A stretch of DNA of 64,000 nt from Mycobacterium asiaticum (GTDB lineage Bacteria; Actinomycetota; Actinomycetes; Mycobacteriales; Mycobacteriaceae): contig NZ_LZLQ01000111.1 in the NCBI RefSeq assembly GCF_001673315.1, positions 55,334 to 119,333 of the forward strand, in the 5' to 3' direction. Of the stretch, positions 17,911 through 27,187 are shown piece after piece. The position numbers and the translations under genes were made by a program. Below the pieces are notes generated by a model that saw nothing but the letters and a program-made list of their open reading frames with translations, was not told the DNA's origin and ran no database searches. The stretch's first letter is position 1; every line of letters begins with the position of its first letter.

Positions 17911-19092
17911 TCAGCGGCTGGCTCGCGGCAGACCCAGCGCGACCATGCCGATGATGTCGCGCTGGACCTCGTTGGTGCCTCCGCCGAAGGTCAGGATCAA
18001 ACACGCCCGATGCATCCGTTCCACCCGGCCGCGCAGCAGTGCGCCGGGGGAGTCCTGGCGCAATGTGGCGCCGGTGCCGAGCACCTCCATCAGCAGTCGG
18101 TAGGCCTCGGTGGCCAGCTCGGTCCCATACACCTTGGCGGCTGAGGCATCAGCCGGCGACAAGGACTCGCTCTGCGAGGACGACAGTTCCCAGTTGATCA
18201 GCTTGAGGACTTCGGCCTTGGCGTGCACCCGGGCCAGGTTGATCTGCACCCACTCCGAATCGATGACGCGCGAGCCGCCGAAGTCCTTGGTGATCTGCGC
18301 CCACTCGCGCACCTCACGCAGGGCCAAGAAGATCGGCGCCGAGGAGACCAACGCGACCCGTTCGTGGTTGAGCTGGTTGGTCACCAGCTTCCAGCCGGCG
18401 TTCTCCTCGCCGACCAGGTTGGTCACCGGCACCCGCACGTCGGTGTAGTAGGTGGCGCTGGTGTCCGGTCCGGCCATGGTGTGTACCGGGGTCCAGGAGA
18501 AGCCTTCGGCCGTGGTCGGCACCACCAGCATGGAAATGCCGCGGTGCTTCTTGGCGTCGGGGTTGGTGCGCACTGCCAGCCACACCCAGTCCGCGTAGGC
18601 GATCAGGCTGGTCCACATCTTCTGACCGTTGATCACGTAGTCGTCGCCGTCACGGACCGCGGTGGTGCGCAAGTTGGCCAGGTCCGTGCCGGCACCGGGC
18701 TCGGAGTAGCCGATCGAGAAGTGCAGCTCTCCGGCGGCGATCTTGGGCAGGAAGAACTTCTTCTGCTCATCGGTGCCGAACGCCATGATCGTCGGCGCCA
18801 CGCTGTTGATGGTCAGGAAGGGGACGGGAGCACCCGCTAGGGCGGCTTCGTCGGTGAAAATCAGCGAGTCCATCGGGGAGCGGTCCTGGCCGCCGTACTC
18901 CGCCGGCCAGTTCAGCGTCAGCCACCCGTCCTTGCCCATCTGCGCGACGGTCTCGCGGTAGACGTTGCCGGTGCCGTACTCGCCCTGCACCGAACTCAGC
19001 GCTTCCCGCCGCTCGGGGGTCATCAGCTTGGTGAAGTACGACCGCAGTTCGCGACGCAGCTCCTCCTGTTCAGGGGTATAACTGATGCGCAT
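17911..19092 (-). CDS. fadE26: Acyl-CoA dehydrogenase subunit FadE26 (ChsE4)
   Basis: 393 residues, matching Rv3504. Acyl-CoA dehydrogenase motifs are clear: IGYSEPGAGTDLANLRTTA near residue 127 (FAD/acyl contact), YVINGQKMWTSL near 152, and the C-terminal TFGGGTNEVQRDIIG near 370. It is the partner of FadE27 in the steroid acyl-CoA dehydrogenase of side-chain beta-oxidation. It begins with ATG at 19092 and is the first gene of the fadE26-fadE27-fadD17 operon, behind a KstR palindrome. Confidence 0.92.
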   Translation of the reverse strand: MRISYTPEQEELRRELRSYFTKLMTPERREALSSVQGEYGTGNVYRETVAQMGKDGWLTLNWPAEYGGQDRSPMDSLIFTDEAALAGAPVPFLTINSVAPTIMAFGTDEQKKFFLPKIAAGELHFSIGYSEPGAGTDLANLRTTAVRDGDDYVINGQKMWTSLIAYADWVWLAVRTNPDAKKHRGISMLVVPTTAEGFSWTPVHTMAGPDTSATYYTDVRVPVTNLVGEENAGWKLVTNQLNHERVALVSSAPIFLALREVREWAQITKDFGGSRVIDSEWVQINLARVHAKAEVLKLINWELSSSQSESLSPADASAAKVYGTELATEAYRLLMEVLGTGATLRQDSPGALLRGRVERMHRACLILTFGGGTNEVQRDIIGMVALGLPRASR

Positions 19093-19185
19093 TCCCGCCG
19101 CCTCCGATCAAGCGATCGTGTCACTAGCAATGTCCGGCGAAACCGCAGCAATCGATGCCGGCGGCCACCCGTTCGTCTCCCCGGT

Positions 19186-19199
19186 TGTAACACGTTCTA
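19186..19199. promoter_or_regulatory. KstR-type operator between fadE26 and fdxD
   Basis: TGTAACACGTTCTA fits TnnAACnnGTTnnA and is identical to the palindrome upstream of fadD19. It sits in the divergent region controlling fadE26-fadE27-fadD17 on one side and fdxD-hsd4A on the other. Confidence 0.8.
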
Positions 19200-19318
19200 G
19201 TCTGGGAATCCAGCGACCGTTTCCTCAGACGTACCGGGACCATATGGTGGTGCTACATACTGATCGAGTTCGGACAAGGCCTGTTTCCTAACTTCAGCCC
19301 AGGTTCAAGGAGGATGCC

Positions 19319-19510
19319 GTGCGAGTAAAAGTGGACCGTGACCGCTGCGAAGGTAACGCCGTGTGCTTGGGAATTGCGCCAGATATCTTCGATCTGGACG
19401 ACGAGGACTACGCGGTCGTGAAGACCGATCCGATCCCTGCCGATCAGGAGGATCTGGCTGAGCAATCGATCGTCGAATGCCCTCGCGCGGCGCTGTTGCG
19501 CGAGGACTAG
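19319..19510 (+). CDS. fdxD: 3Fe-4S type ferredoxin FdxD
   Basis: 63 residues, matching Rv3503c. Cysteines at positions 10, 16 and 54 (RCEGNAVC and VECPRAALL) give the three-cysteine spacing of small mycobacterial 3Fe-4S ferredoxins; the fourth cysteine of a 4Fe-4S cluster is absent (Ala14 or Val15 region). Such ferredoxins deliver electrons to P450s, and neighbouring sterol P450s (CYP142 and others) are natural partners. The start is GTG at 19319 behind a strong AAGGAGG. It is followed after 35 bases by hsd4A. Confidence 0.9.
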   Translation: MRVKVDRDRCEGNAVCLGIAPDIFDLDDEDYAVVKTDPIPADQEDLAEQSIVECPRAALLRED

Positions 19511-19545
19511 ACCGCAGATAACCCGAAACTAGAGGTATTCATAAA

Positions 19546-20454
19546 TTGAGTAGCAGCACGAACGCCACCGATCTGTCCGGGAAGGTGGCGGTGGTAACCG
19601 GCGCCGCAGCGGGCCTGGGCCGCGCCGAAGCGGTCGGCCTCGCCCGCCTGGGCGCCACCGTCGTCGTCAACGACATCGCCTCCGGTCTGGACGGTTCCGA
19701 CGTCATCGACGAGATCAGCGCGGCCGGCGCCAAGGCGATCGCGGTCGCCGGCGACATCAGTCAACGATCCACCGCCGATGAACTGCTCAGCACGGCCGAC
19801 GGCCTGGGTGGCCTGGACATCGTGGTGAACAACGCCGGCATCACTCGCGACCGGATGCTGTTCAACATGAGCGACGAGGACTGGGACCAGGTCATCGCCG
19901 TCCATCTGCGTGGCCATTTCCTGCTCACCCGTAACGCTGCCACCTATTGGCGCAGCAAGGCCAAGGAATCGTCGGAGGGCCGCGTCTTCGGACGGATCAT
20001 CAACACCTCCTCCGAAGCCGGGCTGGTGGGACCAGTCGGTCAGGCCAACTACGGCGCCGCCAAAGCGGGGATCACCGCGCTGACGCTGTCCGCGGCTCGG
20101 GCGCTGGGCCGCTACGGCGTGTGCGCGAATGCCATCTGCCCCCGGGCGCGCACCGCCATGACAGCCGACGTCTTCGGAGCGGCCCCCGACGACGCCGACA
20201 TCGATCCACTGTCGCCCGAGCACGTGGTGACCCTGGTGCAGTTCCTGGCGTCACCCGCTGCGGCCGAAGTCAACGGCCAGGTTTTCATCGTCTACGGCCC
20301 GCGCGTCACCCTGGTTGCCGCGCCGACCGTCGAGCACCAGTTTGATGCGGATGCCTCGGCCTGGGATCCCGGCCAGCTGAGCGCGACGCTGCAGGGATAT
20401 TTTGCTGATCGCGACCCGGAGCTGAACTTTGCCGCCACCAGCGTGATGGGCTGA
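19546..20454 (+). CDS. hsd4A: Short-chain dehydrogenase Hsd4A (steroid 17-beta-hydroxysteroid / 3-hydroxyacyl-CoA dehydrogenase)
   Basis: 302 residues, an SDR with cofactor motif TGAAAGLG at residues 19-26, catalytic Ser in NTSSEAG near 150 and YGAAK near 168-172. It corresponds to Rv3502c (317 residues). Mycobacterial Hsd4A oxidises 17-beta-hydroxysteroids and the 3-hydroxyacyl-CoA of the sterol side chain. The start is a TTG at 19546 with a rather distant AGAGG; an N-terminal difference from Rv3502c makes the exact start uncertain. It is co-directional with fdxD and precedes mce4. Confidence 0.88.
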   Translation: MSSSTNATDLSGKVAVVTGAAAGLGRAEAVGLARLGATVVVNDIASGLDGSDVIDEISAAGAKAIAVAGDISQRSTADELLSTADGLGGLDIVVNNAGITRDRMLFNMSDEDWDQVIAVHLRGHFLLTRNAATYWRSKAKESSEGRVFGRIINTSSEAGLVGPVGQANYGAAKAGITALTLSAARALGRYGVCANAICPRARTAMTADVFGAAPDDADIDPLSPEHVVTLVQFLASPAAAEVNGQVFIVYGPRVTLVAAPTVEHQFDADASAWDPGQLSATLQGYFADRDPELNFAATSVMG

Positions 20455-20487
20455 CTCATCGTTCGCGGAAGAGCGCCCCAGCGTAAA

Positions 20488-20591
20488 CGCAGACGGACGC
20501 GGCTAGGCATAGATAGGCGTAGATAGACGCGGACAGACGCGGATAGACGCGGATAGACGCGGCTAGGCGCAGATAGACGCAGATAGAGAGG
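20488..20591. repeat. 10-bp tandem repeats upstream of the mce4 operon
   Basis: About ten head-to-tail near-copies of the decamer (A/G)GATAGACGC run across 20488-20591, with variants such as GGCTAGGCGC and GGACAGACGC. The period equals about one DNA helical turn. The array lies between the hsd4A stop and the KstR-like site of the mce4 promoter. Confidence 0.85.
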
Positions 20592-20642
20592 AAATACCAG
20601 CTAGGCATATTTGCTGCAAATATTCCGGGGTTCATCGACACT

Positions 20643-20656
20643 CGGAACTTGTTCTA
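20643..20656. promoter_or_regulatory. Probable KstR operator of the mce4 operon
   Basis: CGGAACTTGTTCTA matches TnnAACnnGTTnnA at all fixed positions except the first (C for T). It is about 95 bases upstream of the first mce4 start codon. Repression of mce4 by KstR is established in M. tuberculosis; here it is inferred from the site and the gene order. Confidence 0.7.
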
Positions 20657-20751
20657 GTTAGTATGAGCCGGCTCACACCAAGCAACGAGTCAACCAACGG
20701 TGTGTTCAGGGCATAACGATTCGCCGCGAGCAACAGATTGGGGGACGCAGG

Positions 20752-21516
20752 TTGTTGCAGAAGCTTGCGGTACCGGCTCGGGGCGTCGGTGGTTTCTTCG
20801 AGATGGCGATCGAGACTGCTCGTGCCGCCTTCCGGCGGCCGTTTCAGTTTCGGGAATTCCTGGACCAGACCTGGATGGTCGCGCGGGTGTCGCTGGTCCC
20901 GACGCTGTTGGTCTCCATTCCGTTCACGGTGCTCGTCGCATTCACGCTGAACATCCTGCTGCGTGAGATTGGTGCGGCCGACCTGTCCGGCGCGGGAACC
21001 GCATTCGGCACCATCACCCAGCTCGGCCCGATCGTCACCGTGCTCGTCGTAGCCGGCGCGGGGGCCACCGCCATCTGCGCCGACCTCGGGGCGCGCACCA
21101 TCCGCGAAGAGATCGACGCCATGCGCGTGCTGGGCATCGACCCAATCCAGCGGCTCGTGGTGCCCAGGGTGTTGGCCTCCACACTGGTGGCGCTGCTGCT
21201 CAACGGGCTCGTGTGCCTCATCGGCCTGTCGGGTGGTTACGCCTTCTCCGTCTTCTTGCAGGGTGTCAACCCGGGTTCGTTCATCAACGGGCTCACAGTG
21301 CTGACCGGACTGCGTGAACTCATCCTCGCCGAGGTCAAGGCGCTGTTGTTCGGGGTGATGGCCGGGCTGGTCGGCTGCTATCGCGGCCTGACGGTCAAGG
21401 GTGGACCCAAGGGGGTCGGGAACGCCGTCAACGAAACCGTCGTCTACGCCTTCATCTGTCTGTTCGTCATCAACGTGGTAATGACCGCCATCGGCGTCAG
21501 AATCTCGGCCAAGTAG
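20752..21516 (+). CDS. yrbE4A: YrbE4A, integral-membrane permease of the Mce4 importer
   Basis: 254 residues, identical in length to Rv3501c. It is a MlaE/YrbE-family permease with about five or six membrane segments and the conserved cytoplasmic motif REEIDAMRVLGIDP near residue 118, thought to touch the ATPase MceG. With YrbE4B it forms the membrane channel of the cholesterol importer. The start is a TTG at 20752 with GGGGG upstream. The ATPase itself is not in this window. Confidence 0.93.
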   Translation: MLQKLAVPARGVGGFFEMAIETARAAFRRPFQFREFLDQTWMVARVSLVPTLLVSIPFTVLVAFTLNILLREIGAADLSGAGTAFGTITQLGPIVTVLVVAGAGATAICADLGARTIREEIDAMRVLGIDPIQRLVVPRVLASTLVALLLNGLVCLIGLSGGYAFSVFLQGVNPGSFINGLTVLTGLRELILAEVKALLFGVMAGLVGCYRGLTVKGGPKGVGNAVNETVVYAFICLFVINVVMTAIGVRISAK

Positions 21517-21561
21517 GGACGAGGTAACAAATGGCGACGGACGAGCGATGGTGAGCATGCG

Positions 21562-22404
21562 ATGAGCTACGACGTCACCTTTCGCCTACGCAACTTGTTC
21601 TCGAGGTTCCAAGAACCGGTCGACAGCTTCGGCGAGCAGGCGTTGTTCTACGGCGAAACGATGCGCTACATCCCCAACGCGCTTACCCGGTATCGCAAGG
21701 AGACAATCCGGCTGATCGCCGAGATGACGCTGGGCGCGGGCGCCCTGGTGATGATCGGCGGCACAGTCGGCGTCGCGGCATTCCTCACGCTGGCCTCCGG
21801 TGGCGTCATTGCGGTGCAGGGCTATTCGTCGCTCGGAAACATCGGGATCGAGGCCCTCACCGGATTCCTGTCGGCGTTCCTCAACGTCCGCGTGGTCGCC
21901 CCGGTGATCGCCGGCATTGCGCTCGCCGCCACCATCGGCGCCGGTGCTACCGCGCAATTGGGTGCCATGCGGGTGTCCGAAGAGATCGACGCGGTGGAGT
22001 GCATGGCGGTGCACTCGGTGTCCTACCTGGTGTCCACCCGGTTGATCGCGGGGCTGGTGGCGATCGTTCCGCTGTACTCGCTGTCGGTGCTCGCCGCGTT
22101 CTTCGCGGCCCGGTTCACCACGGTGTTCATCAACGGGCAGTCCGCCGGACTCTACGACCACTACTTCAATACCTTCCTTATCCCGTCCGATCTGTTGTGG
22201 TCGTTCGCGCAAGCGATCGCGATGTCGATCGCGGTCATGCTGGTCCATACCTATTACGGTTACAACGCCAGCGGTGGATCTGTCGGCGTCGGCATCGCTG
22301 TCGGGCAAGCGGTGCGCACCTCACTGATCGTGGTGGTCGTCATCACGCTGTTCATCTCACTCGCCGTGTATGGCGCGTCCGGCAACTTCAACCTCTCGGG
22401 ATAA
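21562..22404 (+). CDS. yrbE4B: YrbE4B, second permease of the Mce4 importer
   Basis: 280 residues, MlaE/YrbE family, matching Rv3500c. An N-terminal helix FRLRNLFSRFQEPV precedes the membrane domain, and the coupling motif SEEIDAVECMAVHS lies near residue 140. It starts with ATG at 21562, 45 bases after yrbE4A, and is followed by mce4A after 5 bases. Confidence 0.93.
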   Translation: MSYDVTFRLRNLFSRFQEPVDSFGEQALFYGETMRYIPNALTRYRKETIRLIAEMTLGAGALVMIGGTVGVAAFLTLASGGVIAVQGYSSLGNIGIEALTGFLSAFLNVRVVAPVIAGIALAATIGAGATAQLGAMRVSEEIDAVECMAVHSVSYLVSTRLIAGLVAIVPLYSLSVLAAFFAARFTTVFINGQSAGLYDHYFNTFLIPSDLLWSFAQAIAMSIAVMLVHTYYGYNASGGSVGVGIAVGQAVRTSLIVVVVITLFISLAVYGASGNFNLSG

Positions 22405-22409
22405 CGACG

Positions 22410-23612
22410 ATGGCAGGCACCGGATCACGACGCACGGCAGGCCGGGTGGCTGCCGCGGTGCTGGCGGGCCTCCTGGTGGCGGCGGCGGTCCTGACTTATC
22501 TGTCCTATACGGCCGCGTTCACGTCGACCGAGACCGTCACGGTCTCGTCGCCGCGGGCCGGGCTGGTGATGGAAAAGGGTGCCAAGGTCAAGTTCCGGGG
22601 CATCCAGGTCGGCAAGGTGGAGGAGATCACCTACAGCGGCGATCAAGCCCGGCTGGTCCTGGCCATCAACAGCAGCGAAATGCGCTACATCCCCTCCAAC
22701 GCACCGGTGCACATTGCCGGAAACACCATCTTCGGCGCCAAATCGGTGGAGTTCATCCCGCCCAAGGAGCCGGCGCGGACCGCGTTGCGCCCGGGCGCCC
22801 AGGTGGAAGCCAAAGCCGTTCAGCTGGAAGTCAATACGCTGTTCCAGTCGCTGATGAACGTGCTGCACAAGGTGGATCCGGTGGAGTTGAACGGGACACT
22901 GAGCGCGTTGTCGGAAGGTCTGCGTGGCCACGGCGACGATCTGGGTGCGACGTTGACGGGGCTGAACACCCTTACCCGCCAAGCCAATCCGAAGCTGCCC
23001 GCCCTGCACGAGGATATTCGGCAGGCCGCGGTTGCCCTCGGCTACTACGGTGACGCCGCTCCCGACCTCAACACGGTGATCGGCAACCTCCCGACCATCA
23101 GTAAAACTGTCGTCGACGAGCAGAACAATCTGAACACCACGTTGCTGGCCACGATCGGCCTGGCCAACAACGGTTACGAGACGCTGGCGCCGGCCGAAGA
23201 GAATCTGATCGCCACCATCAACAGGCTGCGGGCTCCGCTGAAGGTGGCAGCGGACTACTCGCCGGAATTCGGTTGCCTACTGGCCGGCATCGACCGCGGC
23301 GTCAAGGAGTTCGCCCCCTTGATCGGGGTCCGTAAAGCCGGTCTTTTCACGTCGTCCAGCTTCGTCCTGGGGGCGCCCTCCTACACCTATCCGGAGAGCC
23401 TGCCCATCGTGAACGCGTCCGGCGGCCCCAACTGCCGCGGCTTGCCGGACATCCCGACCAAGCAGACCGGCGGGTCGTTCTACCGGGCGCCGTTCCTGGT
23501 CACCGACAATGCGCTCATCCCCTACGAGCCGTTCACCGAAGTGCAGTTCGATGCCCCGTCGACCCTGCAGTTCCTGTTCCACGGCGCGTTCGCAGAACGG
23601 GACGATTTCTGA
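22410..23612 (+). CDS. mce4A: Mce4A, steroid-importer MCE protein
   Basis: 400 residues, the length of Rv3499c. One N-terminal membrane anchor (about residues 10-30), an MCE/MlaD domain (about 38-115, including KGAKVKFRGIQVGKVEEI), then a long helical region (CATHERINE-type) and a C-terminal tail. The six MCE proteins form a hetero-hexameric tube across the cell envelope for cholesterol transport. The ATG at 22410 is preferred over much earlier in-frame codons that would overlap yrbE4B. The TGA overlaps the mce4B ATG. Confidence 0.93.
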   Translation: MAGTGSRRTAGRVAAAVLAGLLVAAAVLTYLSYTAAFTSTETVTVSSPRAGLVMEKGAKVKFRGIQVGKVEEITYSGDQARLVLAINSSEMRYIPSNAPVHIAGNTIFGAKSVEFIPPKEPARTALRPGAQVEAKAVQLEVNTLFQSLMNVLHKVDPVELNGTLSALSEGLRGHGDDLGATLTGLNTLTRQANPKLPALHEDIRQAAVALGYYGDAAPDLNTVIGNLPTISKTVVDEQNNLNTTLLATIGLANNGYETLAPAEENLIATINRLRAPLKVAADYSPEFGCLLAGIDRGVKEFAPLIGVRKAGLFTSSSFVLGAPSYTYPESLPIVNASGGPNCRGLPDIPTKQTGGSFYRAPFLVTDNALIPYEPFTEVQFDAPSTLQFLFHGAFAERDDF

Positions 23613-24664
23613 TGGCCGGCGGCGGCATGCCATCGCACCGGTCGATGGTGATCAAGGTCAGCGTCTTCGCGGTGGTGATGCTGCTGGTGAGCGCAGCGCT
23701 GGTAGTGGTGTTCGGCGATTTCCGGTTCGGTTCGGAGAACACCTACCACGCCACCTTCATCGACGCCTCCAAGTTGAAGGGCGGCCAGAAGGTGCGCATC
23801 GCCGGCGTGCCGGTCGGTGCGGTGTCGGGTGTCAAACTCAACCCGGACAACACCGTCGACGTGACGTTCGGCGTCGACAACCGCTACACGCTGTACTCGT
23901 CCACCCGTGCGGTGATCCGCTACGAGAACCTGGTCGGCGACCGCTTCCTGGAGATCACCTCCGGACCCGGCGAGCTGCGCAAGCTGCCGGCCGGTGGCAC
24001 CATCAACTCCCAGCACACCCAACCCGCGTTGGATCTCGACGCGCTGCTGGGTGGCTTGAAGCCGGTCCTCAAAGGACTGGACGCCGACAAGCTCAACACA
24101 ATCAGCAGCGCCGTCATCGAGTTGTTGCAGGGCCAGGGCGGCGCGCTGGCCGACGTGCTGGCCGACACCAGCGCCTTCTCGTCGACGCTGGGCAAACGTG
24201 ACCAGCTCATCGGCGACGTGATTACCAACCTCAACACCGTGTTGGGCACCATCGACGAGCGCAGCGCCAAATTCTCCGCCAGCGTCGACCAGCTGCAGCA
24301 GTTGATCAACGGGCTGGCCAAGAACCGCGATCCGATCGCCGGTGCCATTCCGCCGCTGGCGTCGACCGTCACAGACCTCACTGAGGTGCTGCGGACTTCG
24401 CGCCGACCGCTCCAAGGTCTCCTGGAAAACGCGCGGCCGTTTGCCACCGAACTGGACAGCCGAAAAGCGGAGATCAACAACGACGTCGAGCAGCTTGGCG
24501 AGGACTACCTCCGGTTGGCCGCGCTAGGTACCTACGGGTCGTTCTTCAACATCTACTTCTGCTCGGTCACCATCAAGATCAACGGGCCGGCCGGTTCCGA
24601 CATTCGACTCGGCCTGGGCGGCTCGGTCGATCCCAGTAAAGGGAGGTGCGCCTTTGCCCAGTAA
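23612..24664 (+). CDS. mce4B: Mce4B, steroid-importer MCE protein
   Basis: 350 residues, same length as Rv3498c. Signal anchor at about residues 13-32 (VIKVSVFAVVMLLVSAALVV), MCE domain at about 43-115 (KLKGGQKVRIAGVPVGAV), then a helical region rich in LxxL repeats. Its ATG overlaps the mce4A stop (TGATG), and its 3' end overlaps mce4C by 11 bases. Two cysteines occur in its body only at YFCSVTI and GRCAFAQ near the C-terminus. Confidence 0.93.
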   Translation: MAGGGMPSHRSMVIKVSVFAVVMLLVSAALVVVFGDFRFGSENTYHATFIDASKLKGGQKVRIAGVPVGAVSGVKLNPDNTVDVTFGVDNRYTLYSSTRAVIRYENLVGDRFLEITSGPGELRKLPAGGTINSQHTQPALDLDALLGGLKPVLKGLDADKLNTISSAVIELLQGQGGALADVLADTSAFSSTLGKRDQLIGDVITNLNTVLGTIDERSAKFSASVDQLQQLINGLAKNRDPIAGAIPPLASTVTDLTEVLRTSRRPLQGLLENARPFATELDSRKAEINNDVEQLGEDYLRLAALGTYGSFFNIYFCSVTIKINGPAGSDIRLGLGGSVDPSKGRCAFAQ

Positions 24665-25715
24665 CTCACGGGACCGTGACCCGCTGCGCACCGGCGTGAT
24701 CGGCCTGGTCGTGGTGGTATCCGTCATGCTCGTCGCATTCGGGTACTCGAAGCTGCCCTTCTGGCCGCAGGGCAGGAGCTACCAGGCTTACTTCAGCGAC
24801 GCGGGCGGTATCAAACCCGGCAACAACGTCCTGGTCTCCGGCGTCAAGGTGGGCAAGGTCACCGAGGTGAGCCTGGCCGGCGCCACCGCCAAGATCGTGT
24901 TCGACGTGGACCGCCACGTCAACGTCGGCGACCAATCGCTGGCGGCCATCCGCACCGACACCATCTTGGGCGAGCGCTCGATTTCGGTCAGCCCCGCCGG
25001 ATCCGGGCACGCCACCTCGATCCCGTTGAGCCGGACCACCACGCCGTACACCCTGGCCGGAGCACTCGAGGATCTGGGCCAGAACGCCAACAACCTGAAC
25101 AAGCCCCAGTTCGAGCAGGCGTTGCGGGTGCTGACCGAGACGCTGCACGACGCGACGCCGGGTTTGCGCGGCACGCTGGATGGCCTGACGACGCTGTCCC
25201 GCACCTTGAACAGCCGGGACGAAGCGTTGCAAACCCTGCTGGCGCACGCGAAGTCGGTGACGACGGTGTTGTCGGATCGGGCCGCGCAAGTCAAGAGCCT
25301 GGTCGAGGACGGCAACCAGCTGTTCGCCGCGCTCGACGAGCGACGCGCCGCGCTGAGCGCGCTGATCTCCGGCATCGACGACGTCTCCGCGCAGCTGTCC
25401 GGTTTCGTCAACGACAACCGCAAGGAGTTCGGTCCGGCGCTGACCAAGGTCAACCAGGTGCTGTCCAACCTCAACGAGCGTCGCGACTACATAACCGAGG
25501 CCCTCAAGCGGCTGCCCACCTACGCCACCACTCTGGGCGAGGTGGTCAGCTCGGGACCTGGGTTCAACGTCAACGTCTTCGGTGCCATCCCGGCGCCCCT
25601 GGTGGCGACCATGTTCGACTTCGTTTTCCAGCCGGGCAAGCTGCCGGACAGCCTCGCCGACTACTTGCGCGGCATGATCCAGGAGCGCTGGACGATCAGG
25701 CCGAAGTCCCCATGA
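24654..25715 (+). CDS. mce4C: Mce4C, steroid-importer MCE protein
   Basis: 353 residues, matching Rv3497c (357). Anchor near residues 12-31 (GVIGLVVVVSVMLVAFGYS), MCE domain near 42-110 (IKPGNNVLVSGVKVGKV), and a helical domain beyond. The start is a TTG at 24654 with GGGAGG upstream, inside the last codons of mce4B. The stop overlaps the mce4D ATG (ATGA). Confidence 0.92.
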   Translation: MPSNSRDRDPLRTGVIGLVVVVSVMLVAFGYSKLPFWPQGRSYQAYFSDAGGIKPGNNVLVSGVKVGKVTEVSLAGATAKIVFDVDRHVNVGDQSLAAIRTDTILGERSISVSPAGSGHATSIPLSRTTTPYTLAGALEDLGQNANNLNKPQFEQALRVLTETLHDATPGLRGTLDGLTTLSRTLNSRDEALQTLLAHAKSVTTVLSDRAAQVKSLVEDGNQLFAALDERRAALSALISGIDDVSAQLSGFVNDNRKEFGPALTKVNQVLSNLNERRDYITEALKRLPTYATTLGEVVSSGPGFNVNVFGAIPAPLVATMFDFVFQPGKLPDSLADYLRGMIQERWTIRPKSP

Positions 25716-27187
25716 CGACAAAGCAGCGCTTCGGGCGCAAGGGATTGCGAACCGTCACCATCGTCGCGCTCGTCGCGGCGCTACTGGGCGGCGCTTACAC
25801 GCTGTTCTCCGCGGGCAGCAGCGGTCGCAAGCTCACCGCGTACTTCACGTCCGCAGTCGGCCTGTACCCGGGGGACGAGGTTCGCATCCTCGGTGTCCCG
25901 GTTGGTGAGATCGAGTCGATCGAGCCACGGGCGTCGGACGTCCAGATCGTCATGAACGTCTCCAAGGACATCAAGATCCCGGCCGAAGCCAAGGCCGTGA
26001 TCATGTCGCCGAACTTGGTGGCGGCCCGGTTCATTCAGCTCACCCCGGCATATACCGGCGGCCCCGCGCTGTCCGCCGGTGCCAGCATCGATCTGTCGCG
26101 CACCGCGGTGCCAGTTGAGTGGGACGAGGTCAAGGAAGCGCTGACGAAGCTGTCGGTTCAGCTCAGTCCCGCCGCGGGCGAGTTGCAGGGGCCGTTGGGC
26201 CAGGCGATCAACCAGGCAGCCGACACCCTGAACGGCAACGGCGACTCGTTCCACAGCGCCCTGTTGGAACTGTCGCAAGTCGCTGGGCGACTCGGGGATT
26301 CACGCGGCGACATCTTCGGCACCGTCAAGAACCTGCAGATACTCGTCGATGCGCTGTCACAGAGCAACGAGCAGATCGTGCAGTTCGCCGGTCATGTGGC
26401 ATCGGTGTCGCAGGTGCTCGCCGACAGCTCGCGCAATCTGGACAACACCCTGGGCACGCTCAATCAGGCGCTCTCGGATGTCCGCGGGTTCCTGCACGAG
26501 AACAACTCGACGTTGATCGAAACGGTCAATCAGCTCACCGACTTCACCCAGACATTGAGCGACCAGAGCGAGAACATCGAGCAGGTCCTGCACGTCGCGG
26601 GTCCCGGTATCACCAACTTCTACAACATCTACGACCCCGCTCAGGGCACCTTGAACGGTTTGCTCTCGCTGCCCAACTTCACCAACCCGGTGCAGTTCAT
26701 CTGCGGCGGATCGTTCGACACCCAGGGCGGGCCGTCGGCACCGGACTACTTCCGCCGCGCCGAGTTCTGCCGCGAACGCCTGGGCCCGGTATTGCGCCGG
26801 CTCACCGCTAACTTCCCGCCGATCATGTTCCACCCGCTCAACACCATCACGGCCTACAAGGGTCAGATCATCTATGACACCCCGGCGACCCAGGCCAAAG
26901 CCGAGACGCCGGTTCCGGAATTGACGTGGATCCCCGCGAAGGGATCCGGGACCCCGGCGCCCGGCGGCAACACCACGGACTTGCAGAGCCTATTGGTCCC
27001 GACGGCCCCCGGGCCCGGTCCCGCAGCGGGTTCACCTCCCGGGTACGGCCCGGCGCCGGGTCCCGCGCCCGCGGCACCTGCCGCTGCACCCGGCCCGCCG
27101 CCCGCGCCCGCGGCACCTGCCGCTGCACCCGGCCCGCCGCCCGCCCCGGTCGCACCGTTGCCCGCCGAACAAGGAGCCGGGCGATGA
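25712..27187 (+). CDS. mce4D: Mce4D, steroid-importer MCE protein with expanded Pro/Ala tail
   Basis: 491 residues, about 40 longer than Rv3496c (451). Anchor near residues 11-30, MCE domain near 37-110 (LYPGDEVRILGVPVGEI), helical region, then a C-terminal domain. The last ~70 residues are Pro/Ala/Gly-rich and include a 13-residue unit (AAPAAAPGPPPAP) present twice, a 39-bp tandem duplication at 27070-27147. The extra length is in this tail. ATG at 25712 overlaps the mce4C stop; the TGA overlaps the mce4E ATG. Confidence 0.92.
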   Translation: MTTKQRFGRKGLRTVTIVALVAALLGGAYTLFSAGSSGRKLTAYFTSAVGLYPGDEVRILGVPVGEIESIEPRASDVQIVMNVSKDIKIPAEAKAVIMSPNLVAARFIQLTPAYTGGPALSAGASIDLSRTAVPVEWDEVKEALTKLSVQLSPAAGELQGPLGQAINQAADTLNGNGDSFHSALLELSQVAGRLGDSRGDIFGTVKNLQILVDALSQSNEQIVQFAGHVASVSQVLADSSRNLDNTLGTLNQALSDVRGFLHENNSTLIETVNQLTDFTQTLSDQSENIEQVLHVAGPGITNFYNIYDPAQGTLNGLLSLPNFTNPVQFICGGSFDTQGGPSAPDYFRRAEFCRERLGPVLRRLTANFPPIMFHPLNTITAYKGQIIYDTPATQAKAETPVPELTWIPAKGSGTPAPGGNTTDLQSLLVPTAPGPGPAAGSPPGYGPAPGPAPAAPAAAPGPPPAPAAPAAAPGPPPAPVAPLPAEQGAGR

